Shown: positions 33,819-42,260 of the stretch, in pieces | Layout: each line of letters begins with the position of its first letter | Numbering within the stretch: position 1 is the stretch's first letter | NCBI GenBank assembly: GCA_905182215.1 | Contig: CAJJAI010000009.1 | Location: 1-47,839 of the forward strand | Direction of reading: 5' to 3' | Source: Flavobacteriales bacterium UBA6772 | Lineage (GTDB): Bacteria; Bacteroidota; Bacteroidia; Flavobacteriales; UBA7430 | Length of the DNA: 47,839 bases | Made by a program: the position numbers and the translations under genes | Notes under the pieces: model-generated | What the model was told of the DNA's origin: nothing | Databases searched by the model: none | What the model saw: only the letters and a program-made list of their open reading frames with translations

Positions 33819-35363
33819 ATGATAGATCAAGAATTCTTAATCAAGGTTTCGGTACTAGCGATATACGTTGGTGTCTTATTTTTAATTGGAATACTAGCCT
33901 CTCGTAAAATAAAAGGCATGAGCGATTATTATGTAGGCGGAAAAAATATGGGATTCTGGGCAGTCGCCTTTTCTGCAAGAGCTACAGGAGAGTCTGGCTG
34001 GTTACTTATAGGCTTAACAGGAATGGGTGCCATAGCGGGATACTCGAGCTATTGGGTAGTAATAGGTGAGCTTTTAGGGGTTTTTATCTCCTGGCAGTTT
34101 ATGGCCAAACGATTTAAAAGACGATCTGATAAATACGGTGCGATTACGATACCCGATTACCTACAAAGCCATTTTAAATCTACAAACCACACACTCAGAA
34201 TTATTTCTGCATCCATCCTAGTTCTATTTATTGTAATTTATGTAGCCTCACAAATTGATGTAACCGGAGTTGCATTTAACTCTATGCTTGGAATTGATTA
34301 TAAAGTTGGTGCATTAATAGGCTTTATAATTGTGATTACTTACATCTTTATTGGTGGCTTTGTGGCGGCTGTTTGGTCCGATTTATTTCAAGGGCTTCTT
34401 ATGTTTTTTGGGCTTGTATTACTCCCTATAGTCGTTTGGTTTTCTATGGATCATGGTACTGGTATTACAGAAGGACTTAAAGCCATAGACCCAAGCCTAA
34501 TACAAATAATGGGTAGAAGCGACGATGCGTGGATGAACCTATTTACAGTTTTAGGTTTCTCAATGATTGGACTAGGCTTTCTTGGTTCGCCGCAAGTATA
34601 TGTTCGGTTTATGTCTATAAAGAGCGAAAAAGAAATAGGGAAAGGGAAATGGGTAGCTGTAATTTTCACGCTACTTACCGATGCTGCAGCAGTAACTATT
34701 GGAATATTAGCCCGTATTTACTTCACAAAAGAAGGACAAGATCCAGAAGCGATACTAGGAAACAATGGTCAAGATGTACTGAGTATGGTAACCGAAAGTT
34801 TCTTGCCTACATTACTGGTCGCCTTGTTTGTTGCAATTGTTTTATCTGCAATTATGTCTACCATAGATTCTCTATTAATACTTGCCTCAAGTGCTATAAC
34901 ACGCGACTTCTATCAGAAAATATTTAAACCTCACTTGAAAGATTCGGAACTCACAAAAATATCTAGAATTTCTACTGTTATAATGGCATTTACGGCTTTA
35001 ATAATTGCTATGATAATGAATTATGTATCACCCGACAGACAAATATTTTGGGTTATAATTTTTGGGTGGTCGGGAATTGCAGCTACTTTTTGTCCGGTAA
35101 TTATTCTCACTCTTTTTTGGAAAGGGTATTCTGAAGTGGGTGCCATTGCATCAATGATCTCTGGATTTATATCTGTTATTTTGTTCAATTTTGTATTTAA
35201 AGAAATGGCGAATATTGGTGAATACTTAGTCGCACTTGATGTGCTCGCACCCTCATTTGCAGTTGCAATGATTGTTGGTGTATTGGTCTCTAAAATGTAC
35301 CCTCCAAGAGCAGAAGCTATAAAAATGATTACAGAAATTGATGAAGACTCCGAAGAGAACTAA
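33819..35363 (+). CDS. Sodium:solute symporter (SSS family, PutP-like)
   Basis: A 514-residue membrane protein with about 13 hydrophobic segments and a charged C-tail. Features of the SSS family are DYYVGGKNMGFWAVAFSARA, ESGWLLIGLTG (PutP-like sodium site region), GAITIPDYLQ and the AIVLSAIMSTIDSLLILASS helix (read in parts). The substrate cannot be read directly; proline, taurine/hypotaurine or another small osmolyte are possible. It is divergent from the cysteine dioxygenase operon with a 273-bp shared gap, suggesting coordinated regulation. Confidence 0.88.
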   Translation: MIDQEFLIKVSVLAIYVGVLFLIGILASRKIKGMSDYYVGGKNMGFWAVAFSARATGESGWLLIGLTGMGAIAGYSSYWVVIGELLGVFISWQFMAKRFKRRSDKYGAITIPDYLQSHFKSTNHTLRIISASILVLFIVIYVASQIDVTGVAFNSMLGIDYKVGALIGFIIVITYIFIGGFVAAVWSDLFQGLLMFFGLVLLPIVVWFSMDHGTGITEGLKAIDPSLIQIMGRSDDAWMNLFTVLGFSMIGLGFLGSPQVYVRFMSIKSEKEIGKGKWVAVIFTLLTDAAAVTIGILARIYFTKEGQDPEAILGNNGQDVLSMVTESFLPTLLVALFVAIVLSAIMSTIDSLLILASSAITRDFYQKIFKPHLKDSELTKISRISTVIMAFTALIIAMIMNYVSPDRQIFWVIIFGWSGIAATFCPVIILTLFWKGYSEVGAIASMISGFISVILFNFVFKEMANIGEYLVALDVLAPSFAVAMIVGVLVSKMYPPRAEAIKMITEIDEDSEEN

Positions 35364-35435
35364 TTTGAACTAAAGGCACTAACCTAAATTAACCCTTGTT
35401 AACGACCTGTTAAGATAAAGCTCCGGATAGAATTC

Positions 35436-35467
35436 TACATTTGCTCTTGTAATAGGGTAGACAAGAG
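35436..35467 (+). promoter_or_regulatory. -7 element plus adjoining hairpin, no downstream gene
   Basis: TACATTTG (35436-35443) is a perfect TAnnTTTG match. CTCTTGT (35444-35450) pairs with ACAAGAG (35461-35467). No protein gene follows on this strand before the terminator at 35598. A short non-coding RNA or an operator is possible. Confidence 0.35.
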
Positions 35468-35518
35468 ATTAGTAGAGAGTAGATTCTTTTTCGTTCTTTT
35501 CGTAGCAGTTTTTCAATA

Positions 35519-35533
35519 ATCCCAATTTGGGAT
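35519..35533. other. 15-bp perfect palindrome in the symporter-sdhB gap
   Basis: ATCCCAA, a central T, then TTGGGAT. A second small palindrome CCAATTGG follows at 35538-35545. There is no coding sequence here. Confidence 0.45.
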
Positions 35534-35597
35534 ACCACCAATTGGATTTACTTTTTACTTTTCTACTGTCGTTTTACATTTTATAAAATTTTAGCAC

Positions 35598-35630
35598 AAA
35601 AAAAAGCCTTTCGATTTCTCGAAAGGCTTT
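35598..35630 (-). terminator. Terminator of the sdhC-A-B operon
   Basis: A 12-bp perfect stem, AAAGCCTTTCGA (35603-35614) with TCGAAAGGCTTT (35619-35630), has a 4-nt loop. On the minus strand it is followed by an eight-T run. It lies 17 bp after the sdhB stop. Confidence 0.9.
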
Positions 35631-35647
35631 GTAATATAAAGAAAAAT

Positions 35648-36409
35648 CTATTTTTCTGACTTCAAGGAAGCACCTAAGAACTCACGGTTCATTAAGGCAA
35701 TATTCTCTAAAGAAATTCCTTTAGGACATTGTACTTCACAGTCTCCAGTGTTGGTACAGTTACCAAATCCAAGCTCATCCATCTTCTCAACCATGTTTAA
35801 AGCACGTTCTTGCGCTTCCACCTTACCTTGCGGTAAAAGTGCTAGGTGAGAAATTTTAGCCGCAGTAAACAACATCGCAGAAGAATTTTTGCAGGTAGCC
35901 ACACAAGCACCACATCCAATACATGTAGCCGCATCAAACGCCTTATCAGCATCTGCTTTAGGTACAGGTAAAGAGTTTGCATCTTGCGTATTACCAGAAG
36001 TGTTTACAGAAACGTAACCACCAACCTGAATAATCGCATCAAAAGCAGTACGATCTACCACTAAATCTTTAATTACCGGAAAGGCAGCTGCTCTAAAAGG
36101 TTCAACGTAAATAGTATCGCCATCTTTAAACGAACGCATGTGTAACTGACAGGTAGTAATTAAATCTTCAGGACCGTGTGGCTCTCCGTTGATGTACATA
36201 GAGCACATACCACAGATTCCTTCACGACAATCGTGATCGAAAGCTACAGGATCGTCTCCTTTAGTAATTAATTCCTCGTTTAATACATCCATCATTTCTA
36301 AGAAAGACATATCAGGAGAAATATCAGACATTTTGTATTCTACAATACGTCCTTTATCATCGGCTCCGTTCTGACGCCAAACTTTAAGTGTAATATTCAT
36401 CCCAGCCAT
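35648..36409 (-). CDS. sdhB: Succinate dehydrogenase/fumarate reductase iron-sulfur subunit
   Basis: Electron-transfer subunit of complex II carrying three Fe-S clusters. In its 253 residues the 2Fe-2S motif is [16 protein letters not shown], the 4Fe-4S motif is [15 protein letters not shown], and the last cluster uses [15 protein letters not shown]. It is the final gene of sdhC-A-B and overlaps sdhA by one base. Whether the complex works mainly as succinate dehydrogenase or fumarate reductase cannot be settled by sequence; an aerobic respiratory role is likely. Confidence 0.96.
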   Translation of the reverse strand: MAGMNITLKVWRQNGADDKGRIVEYKMSDISPDMSFLEMMDVLNEELITKGDDPVAFDHDCREGICGMCSMYINGEPHGPEDLITTCQLHMRSFKDGDTIYVEPFRAAAFPVIKDLVVDRTAFDAIIQVGGYVSVNTSGNTQDANSLPVPKADADKAFDAATCIGCGACVATCKNSSAMLFTAAKISHLALLPQGKVEAQERALNMVEKMDELGFGNCTNTGDCEVQCPKGISLENIALMNREFLGASLKSEK

Positions 36410-38349
36410 TATTTGTAGCTTCTTTGTTTCAACTCAATATTTTCGAACTTCAAGTCTTCTTTATGAAGCTCAGGTGTCTCGTTATCACCTTTATATTTCC
36501 ATGCAGCAACGTATGCATAATCATCATCGTTACGCATAGCTTCACCTTCTTCAGTTCTGTGTTCCTCACGGAAGTGACCACCACAAGATTCCTCACGGTT
36601 TAAAGCATCACGACACATCAAATCACCTAACTCGATGAAATCTGCTACACGACCTGCTTTTTCCAATTCTTGGTTGAAGCTGTTTTGAACTCCTGGGATT
36701 TTTACATCTTTCCAGAATTCATCGCGGATAGCTTTAATCTCAACAATCGCTTCTTCAAGACCTTGTTTATTACGAGCCATACCACATTTCTCCCACATTA
36801 CTTTACCAAGTTTTTTGTGGAAATAGTCAACCGTTTTAGTTCCTTTATTATTCATAAAGAAGTCTAAGCGATCTTGTACATTTTTCTCTGCTTGCTCAAA
36901 TTCTGTATGCTCAGTAGAAATCGCTCCTGTACGGATATCATCTGCTAAATAGTTAGAAATTGTATAAGGCAATACGAAGTAACCGTCGGCTAAACCTTGC
37001 ATTAATGCAGAAGCACCTAAACGGTTAGCACCGTGGTCAGAGAAGTTAGCTTCTCCAGCAGCAAACAAACCAGGAACGGCTGTTTGTAAGTTATAATCAA
37101 CCCAAACACCACCCATTGTGTAGTGAATAGCAGGATAAATTTTCATTGGCATTTCGTACGGATTCTCAGCTGTAATCTTCTCGTACATCTGGAATAAGTT
37201 TCCATAACGAGCTTCAACACCGTCTTTTCCGAAACGAGCAATAGCATCAGCGAAGTCTAAGAATACTGCCTGACCTGTCTTGTTAACACCAAAACCAGCA
37301 TCACAACGTTCTTTAGCAGCACGCGAAGCAACATCTCTAGGAACCAAGTTCCCGAATGCAGGGTATCTTCTTTCCAAGTAGTAATCTCTATCGTCCTCAG
37401 CAATGTCAAGAGCTGTTTTTTCGCCTTTAGCAATTGCTTGAGAATCTTCTTTTTTCTTAGGAACCCATATACGTCCATCGTTACGCAAAGACTCCGACAT
37501 CAAAGTTAACTTCGACTGGTGGTCTCCTGTAACAGGAATACAAGTTGGGTGAATTTGAACGTAACAAGAGTTGGCAAAATGAGCTCCACTCTTATACGAT
37601 TTCCATGCTGCGGTAACATTTGACCCCATAGCGTTTGTAGAAAGGAAGAATACGTTTCCGTATCCACCAGAAGCTACAACTACAGCGTGAGCTGAATGTC
37701 TTTCTACTGCACCAGTAATTAAATTACGAGCAATAATACCACGCGCTTTACCGTCGATCTTTACAATTTCCATCATTTCATGACGGTTGTACATCGTTAC
37801 GGTACCTTTATGTATTTGACGACTTAAAGCTTGGTAAGCACCAATCAATAATTGTTGTCCGGTTTGACCTTTTGCGTAGAACGTACGTTGTACCTGTACA
37901 CCACCAAAAGAACGGTTGTCTAAAAGACCTCCATATTCACGAGCAAAAGGAACCCCTTGAGCTACACATTGGTCAATGATGTTTGCAGAAACTTCTGCCA
38001 AACGGTAAACGTTTGCTTCACGCGAACGGTAGTCACCACCTTTTATAGTATCGTAGAACAAACGGTACGTACTGTCACCGTCGTTTTGGTAATTCTTAGC
38101 AGCGTTAATTCCACCTTGTGCAGCAATAGAGTGTGCACGACGAGGAGAATCTTGGAAACAAAATGCTTTCACATTGAATCCCATCTCACCAAGAGAAGCA
38201 GCAGCAGCACCACCAGCTAAACCAGTACCAACAACAATAATGTCGATGTTTCTACGGTTAGAAGGGTTTACAAGCTTTGCTTCAGCTTTGTATTTAGTCC
38301 ATTTGTCAGCTAAGGGACCGTCTGGAATATTATCGAATAAATCTTTCAT
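36409..38349 (-). CDS. sdhA: Succinate dehydrogenase/fumarate reductase flavoprotein subunit
   Basis: Catalytic FAD subunit of complex II, oxidising succinate to fumarate. The 646-residue protein has a dinucleotide-binding motif [21 protein letters not shown] (in parts), the FAD-linking His region [17 protein letters not shown], and the active-site region HPTCIPVTG and [13 protein letters not shown]. The length matches the longer Bacteroidetes/epsilonproteobacterial-type SdhA. It follows sdhC by 4 nt and overlaps sdhB. Confidence 0.97.
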   Translation of the reverse strand: MKDLFDNIPDGPLADKWTKYKAEAKLVNPSNRRNIDIIVVGTGLAGGAAAASLGEMGFNVKAFCFQDSPRRAHSIAAQGGINAAKNYQNDGDSTYRLFYDTIKGGDYRSREANVYRLAEVSANIIDQCVAQGVPFAREYGGLLDNRSFGGVQVQRTFYAKGQTGQQLLIGAYQALSRQIHKGTVTMYNRHEMMEIVKIDGKARGIIARNLITGAVERHSAHAVVVASGGYGNVFFLSTNAMGSNVTAAWKSYKSGAHFANSCYVQIHPTCIPVTGDHQSKLTLMSESLRNDGRIWVPKKKEDSQAIAKGEKTALDIAEDDRDYYLERRYPAFGNLVPRDVASRAAKERCDAGFGVNKTGQAVFLDFADAIARFGKDGVEARYGNLFQMYEKITAENPYEMPMKIYPAIHYTMGGVWVDYNLQTAVPGLFAAGEANFSDHGANRLGASALMQGLADGYFVLPYTISNYLADDIRTGAISTEHTEFEQAEKNVQDRLDFFMNNKGTKTVDYFHKKLGKVMWEKCGMARNKQGLEEAIVEIKAIRDEFWKDVKIPGVQNSFNQELEKAGRVADFIELGDLMCRDALNREESCGGHFREEHRTEEGEAMRNDDDYAYVAAWKYKGDNETPELHKEDLKFENIELKQRSYK

Positions 38350-38353
38350 ATCC

Positions 38354-39028
38354 TTATAGTTGAATAATGTAGAAATAGATTGGGAAAGAGATGAATCCTA
38401 AAGTCATCGCCAAAGCAAATGCAGTTCCTACTTTTTGAATCGTAGGAGTGTATTTTTTATGACGCAATCCCATAGATTGGAAAGCTGATTGGAATCCGTG
38501 ACTTAAGTGTGTTCCTAAAAGGATCATACCAACCACATATATTGCAGCGTACCACCATTGACTAAATGCAGCCAACACCATTGTGTACATATCTTTTATG
38601 GCAGCACCCGAACTATCTTCAGCCATTTCTATAACACCAAACTTATAACCGTACCAAAACGACTGTAAGTGAATTATTAAGAATACTAAAATAATAGTAC
38701 CCGTAAGTCCCATGTTTCTAGAATACCAAGTACTCTTTTTCTTGTCCATCGCATACTTTACTGGTTGTGCAGCTTTGTTTGCTTTGGTCAATAAAATCGC
38801 ATCTATAATATGCGTTAAAAAACCAACTACAAGTACAATTTCCATTATACGGATTAGCGGATTTGATGACATGAAACGAGTGTACTCGTTAAATTGTACA
38901 GGGTCTGTAAACAAGGCTACATTTCCTATAAGATGTATAACAAGAAAACTGCAAAGGAATAAACCTGTAAGGGCCATTAAATATTTCCTTCCCAGTGATG
39001 ATGAAAACAATCCAGCGCTATTGCTCAT
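38354..39028 (-). CDS. sdhC: Succinate dehydrogenase cytochrome b subunit
   Basis: Single large membrane anchor of the B-type complex II, expected to bind two hemes and reduce menaquinone. The 224 residues have five membrane segments, with candidate heme histidines in [22 protein letters not shown] and [13 protein letters not shown]. No separate sdhD is present, consistent with this type. It is the first gene of the operon, with a well-formed promoter about 40-80 nt upstream. Confidence 0.94.
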   Translation of the reverse strand: MSNSAGLFSSSLGRKYLMALTGLFLCSFLVIHLIGNVALFTDPVQFNEYTRFMSSNPLIRIMEIVLVVGFLTHIIDAILLTKANKAAQPVKYAMDKKKSTWYSRNMGLTGTIILVFLIIHLQSFWYGYKFGVIEMAEDSSGAAIKDMYTMVLAAFSQWWYAAIYVVGMILLGTHLSHGFQSAFQSMGLRHKKYTPTIQKVGTAFALAMTLGFISFPIYFYIIQL

Positions 39029-39073
39029 GATGATTTCCTTTTCAAGGGTGGTTAATTTTTTCTTTTAAACACG

Positions 39074-39105
39074 CAAATTTAACACACCTACTACAAGCAC
39101 ACAAA
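39074..39105 (-). promoter_or_regulatory. Promoter of the sdhC-A-B operon
   Basis: On the minus strand TTTG (39105-39102) is followed after 20 nt by TAAATTTG (39081-39074). Both boxes match the Bacteroidetes -33/-7 consensus perfectly. The implied leader is about 40 nt. Confidence 0.75.
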
Positions 39106-39180
39106 CCAAGAAGCAATTAATAATGGTTCTATATAAGAAGTGCGTGAGCGGAATTGATTTGAGGATAAAATTGGATAGGT

Positions 39181-39204
39181 CTTCGACGAGCTCAGACTGG
39201 TACA
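39181..39204. repeat. Single diverged arm of the REP-like element
   Basis: CTTCGACGAGCTCAG followed by ACTGGTACA resembles the right arm of the repeats at 29631-29652 and 29821-29842. No partner arm is nearby, so this looks like a decayed copy. Confidence 0.5.
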
Positions 39205-39257
39205 AATGAACAAACAAAGCTCATTGTATTTGAGTTTATTGAAGGTTACCAGCTAAG

Positions 39258-39359
39258 GTTCACAATTTCCATTTTAAACATACTAAAGCGATTTAATACT
39301 AGCTATACTTCCCTCCTTACGTTTTACGATTCACAATTTTCGTTTTCCATTTTAAAACA
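39258..39359. repeat. Diverged direct repeat in the sdhC-ispG gap
   Basis: TTCACAATTTCC then ATTTTAAA (39259-39278) recurs with an insertion as TTCACAATTTTC then CCATTTTAAAA (39330-39357). The 345-bp gap otherwise holds the sdh promoter and a REP arm; no gene is seen in it. Confidence 0.45.
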
Positions 39360-39373
39360 CGAAATTTGAGCCT

Positions 39374-41308
39374 ATGAATACGAACCATAACTATTGCACG
39401 AGTCTTACGACTTATCAACGCTATAAAAGTCACGAAGTAAAAATTGGATCCATCGGGATAGGTGGAGACAATCCGATACGTTTACAATCGATGACCACCA
39501 CTAACACGATGGACACAGAAGCTACAGTAGCTCAATCTATTCGAATGATAGAGGCGGGATGTGAATTGGTACGTATTACAGCTCCAAGTAAAAGGGAGGC
39601 GGAAAATCTGCAAAACATTAAAGATGAATTAGTAAAAAGAGGTTATAATACTCCTTTAGTAGCTGACATTCATTTTACACCTGCAGCTGCAGAAGTGGCT
39701 GCACGAATTGTAGAAAAAGTTCGTGTAAACCCAGGTAATTACGCGGACAAGAAAAAATTTGAGAACATAGAATATACTGAGGACAGTTATGCAGCTCAAC
39801 TCGAAAGAATCGCAAAACGTTTCTCTCCACTTGTAGAAATTTGCAAGGAAGAAGGAACAGCAATGCGCATAGGAACCAATCACGGATCTTTATCAGATAG
39901 AATACTCAGTAGATATGGCGATACACCAATGGGAATGGTAGAATCGGCTTTAGAATTTTTACGAATTTGCAAAGCTTTAGACTACCACGATGTAATCATT
40001 TCTATGAAAGCCAGCAATACCCAAGTGATGGTTCAAGCCTACCGTTTGCTCATTAATAAGATGCAAACTGAAGGCATGACTTATCCACTACACTTAGGAG
40101 TTACCGAAGCTGGAGAAGGAGAAGATGGTAGAATAAAATCGGCCGTTGGAATTGGAACTTTACTAGAAGATGGAATTGGAGATACTGTTCGTGTTTCTTT
40201 AACCGAAGAGCCAGAATTTGAAATCCCTGTTGCTAAAAGTTTAGTAGATCGTTATGAAGATAGACTTCCGCACGAGGGGATAAGTCAAATTACAGAAAAC
40301 CCTATCAATCCTTTTGAATACAGTAAAAGGGATACCTCAGAAGTGTTAAATATTGGTGGGAAACATGTGCCCGTTGTAATGGCAGATTTCTGTTTGAAAA
40401 AGAAAATCACACCCGCTAGTTTATTTGCATTAGGTTACACCTACTCGGTACCAACAGACAAATGGACTATTGGCGATAGAGCTTGTGATTATGTTTTTGT
40501 TGGAGACAATAAAGTAGATTTTGCCATTCCTGGGACTTTGGGAATTGTTTATAATCACAAAACATGGTTGCAAAATAAAGGAGAGCGTTGCTACCCATTT
40601 ATAGATGTAAAAACCTATTTGAGTGCTGTGGAACTTTCAACTAAGCTAAACATCGTTTATGTATGCTTGAGTGATGTAAACAAGGTGCTGCTCAACAAAT
40701 TGAAAGCTGACACTACCGCAGTATTAATGATAGACACCTACAACAAGCACGGAATGGCAGAACAACGTAAGTTGTTTATAGAATTGATGAATGCTAACTG
40801 CAACAATCCAGTTATCATAGGTAGAGCTTACGGCAATCTTACGGAAGAAGAATTACAATTACAAGCTTCTACCGATATGGGAGCACTTTTACTCGATGGC
40901 TTAGGTGATGGCGTATTTATAGCAGCCGAAAATTGCGGAGGCGACCAGTTGATTATGCAAACTGCCTTTGGGATTTTACAAGCAACACGAACACGAATTT
41001 CAAAAACAGAGTATATTTCTTGTCCTAGTTGTGGCCGTACCTTATTCGATTTACAAGAAACTACCGCAAAAATACGCTCTAAAACGAGTCATTTAAAAGG
41101 ACTTAAAATTGGTATTATGGGCTGTATAGTAAACGGTCCTGGAGAAATGGCGGATGCAGATTATGGATATGTTGGAACAGGAGTTGGGAAAATTACGCTT
41201 TACAAAAAGAAAGAAGTAGTACAAAGAAATATACCAGCCGAAGATGCTGTAAACGCGTTAATTGATATAATAAAAACACATGGTGATTGGATTGAAGCAA
41301 AAATCTAA
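39374..41308 (+). CDS. ispG: 4-hydroxy-3-methylbut-2-enyl-diphosphate synthase, long form
   Basis: IspG (GcpE) is the 4Fe-4S enzyme of the MEP isoprenoid pathway that converts MEcPP to HMBPP. The N-terminal TIM barrel is clear from IGGDNPIRLQSMTTTNT and VADIHFTPAAAE. The C-terminal cluster domain has the cysteines in SCPSCGRTLFDLQ and GCIVNGPGEMADADYGYVG. At 644 residues it is the three-domain form with an extra middle domain, as in plants, Chlamydia and Bacteroidetes. A -7-like GAAATTTG lies 5 nt before its ATG. Other MEP genes are not in the window. Confidence 0.97.
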   Translation: MNTNHNYCTSLTTYQRYKSHEVKIGSIGIGGDNPIRLQSMTTTNTMDTEATVAQSIRMIEAGCELVRITAPSKREAENLQNIKDELVKRGYNTPLVADIHFTPAAAEVAARIVEKVRVNPGNYADKKKFENIEYTEDSYAAQLERIAKRFSPLVEICKEEGTAMRIGTNHGSLSDRILSRYGDTPMGMVESALEFLRICKALDYHDVIISMKASNTQVMVQAYRLLINKMQTEGMTYPLHLGVTEAGEGEDGRIKSAVGIGTLLEDGIGDTVRVSLTEEPEFEIPVAKSLVDRYEDRLPHEGISQITENPINPFEYSKRDTSEVLNIGGKHVPVVMADFCLKKKITPASLFALGYTYSVPTDKWTIGDRACDYVFVGDNKVDFAIPGTLGIVYNHKTWLQNKGERCYPFIDVKTYLSAVELSTKLNIVYVCLSDVNKVLLNKLKADTTAVLMIDTYNKHGMAEQRKLFIELMNANCNNPVIIGRAYGNLTEEELQLQASTDMGALLLDGLGDGVFIAAENCGGDQLIMQTAFGILQATRTRISKTEYISCPSCGRTLFDLQETTAKIRSKTSHLKGLKIGIMGCIVNGPGEMADADYGYVGTGVGKITLYKKKEVVQRNIPAEDAVNALIDIIKTHGDWIEAKI

Positions 41309-41395
41309 TTATAGAGAATCGTAAATAGAGGTGTCTTTTAAATAAGCAACTCTACACCTTACTTCTTTAGGGCTTATTTTTACGTTATATTTCAT
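41309..41395 (-). CDS. Possible 28-residue peptide
   Basis: An ATG-to-stop frame on the minus strand encodes MKYNVKISPKEVRCRVAYLK and eight more residues, ending one base after the ispG stop. No promoter or family was recognised. The rest of the 299-bp gap (41309-41607) contains nothing else that I can support apart from the tag promoter. Confidence 0.2.
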   Translation of the reverse strand: MKYNVKISPKEVRCRVAYLKDTSIYDSL

Positions 41396-41595
41396 TCTTA
41401 AAAAACGACAAATCAGCTATGTGCGATCCAACACATTTCTGTGTTTTACTAAAGCGATGGTATTTGTAACCTTGTCGTGCATGAGAGTAATTAATTGTAT
41501 TTACAAAACGTATGCCAAGCATAACTTTCAACTATATTGGCAGTGCAAAAACAAATTACACCAAGTCAATATGACAGAGTTCAAATTTAGATTAC

Positions 41596-41603
41596 TATCT
41601 TTA
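41596..41603 (+). promoter_or_regulatory. -7 element of tag next to the start codon
   Basis: TATCTTTA matches 5 of the 6 fixed consensus positions and is followed by AGCT and then the tag ATG. This repeats the spacing seen at purN and thiL. Confidence 0.5.
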
Positions 41604-41607
41604 AGCT

Positions 41608-42183
41608 ATGGAAAAAATACGCTGCGACTGGTCTACTAAAGACCCACTATTTATAGCTTACCACGACAATGAATGGGGAGTACCACTACACGATGAGCGA
41701 CAGCTTTTTGAATTTCTAATATTAGAGACTTTTCAGGCAGGCTTAAGCTGGATAACTGTGCTCAGAAAAAGAGATAACTTCCGCAAAGCATTCGACAATT
41801 TCGAGTTTAAAAAAATTGCTTTGTACGATGAGGATAAAGTGCAAGAACTTTTACAAAATGCGGGAATTATTCGCAATAAACTAAAAGTCAGAGCAGCCAT
41901 TAGTAATGCAAATGCATTTATGGAGATTCAAAAAGAATTTGGTTCTTTTGATAAATACATCTGGGGTTTTGTAAATGGGAAACCAATTCAAACAAACAGA
42001 AAGTTGATGAGCGAAATTACAGCGACTACAGAAACATCAGATAAATTAAGTAAAGACTTAAAAAAGAGAGGATTTAAATTTGTTGGATCCACCGTTATTT
42101 ATGCACACATGCAAGCTACAGGAATGGTAAACGACCATATAGAAAGCTGTTTTAGGTTTGACGCCTTGAAAGGTGAAGATTGA
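41608..42183 (+). CDS. tag: DNA-3-methyladenine glycosylase I
   Basis: Tag removes 3-methyladenine from alkylated DNA. The 191-residue protein begins MEKIRCDWSTKDP. The zinc ligands are likely C6, H18 or H19 region (AYHDNEWG), and His and Cys in VNDHIESC near the C-terminus. The substrate-pocket block LETFQAGLSWITVLRKRDNF and the VNGKP segment are typical. It probably has its own promoter with an almost absent leader. Confidence 0.95.
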   Translation: MEKIRCDWSTKDPLFIAYHDNEWGVPLHDERQLFEFLILETFQAGLSWITVLRKRDNFRKAFDNFEFKKIALYDEDKVQELLQNAGIIRNKLKVRAAISNANAFMEIQKEFGSFDKYIWGFVNGKPIQTNRKLMSEITATTETSDKLSKDLKKRGFKFVGSTVIYAHMQATGMVNDHIESCFRFDALKGED

Positions 42184-42188
42184 AATCA

Positions 42189-42223
42189 TTTTCAAATTGT
42201 CACATTATCAAATTATCAAATTG
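42189..42223 (+). repeat. Copy 2 of the 34-nt intergenic motif
   Basis: It runs TTTTCAAAT, CACATT, then ATCAAATT twice. It matches 29437-29470 at 28 of 34 positions and lies directly upstream of the M1 peptidase gene, before a weak -7 element TACTTTAG (42233-42240). Confidence 0.5.
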
Positions 42224-42260
42224 AATTTTACCTACTTTAGCATTTCTCAATAAACCAACC

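Noticed and set aside
41421-41639. Plus-strand frame of 72 codons before tag
   Set aside because: It overlaps the tag start in another frame, has unremarkable composition and resembles no family. Its end runs through the tag promoter.
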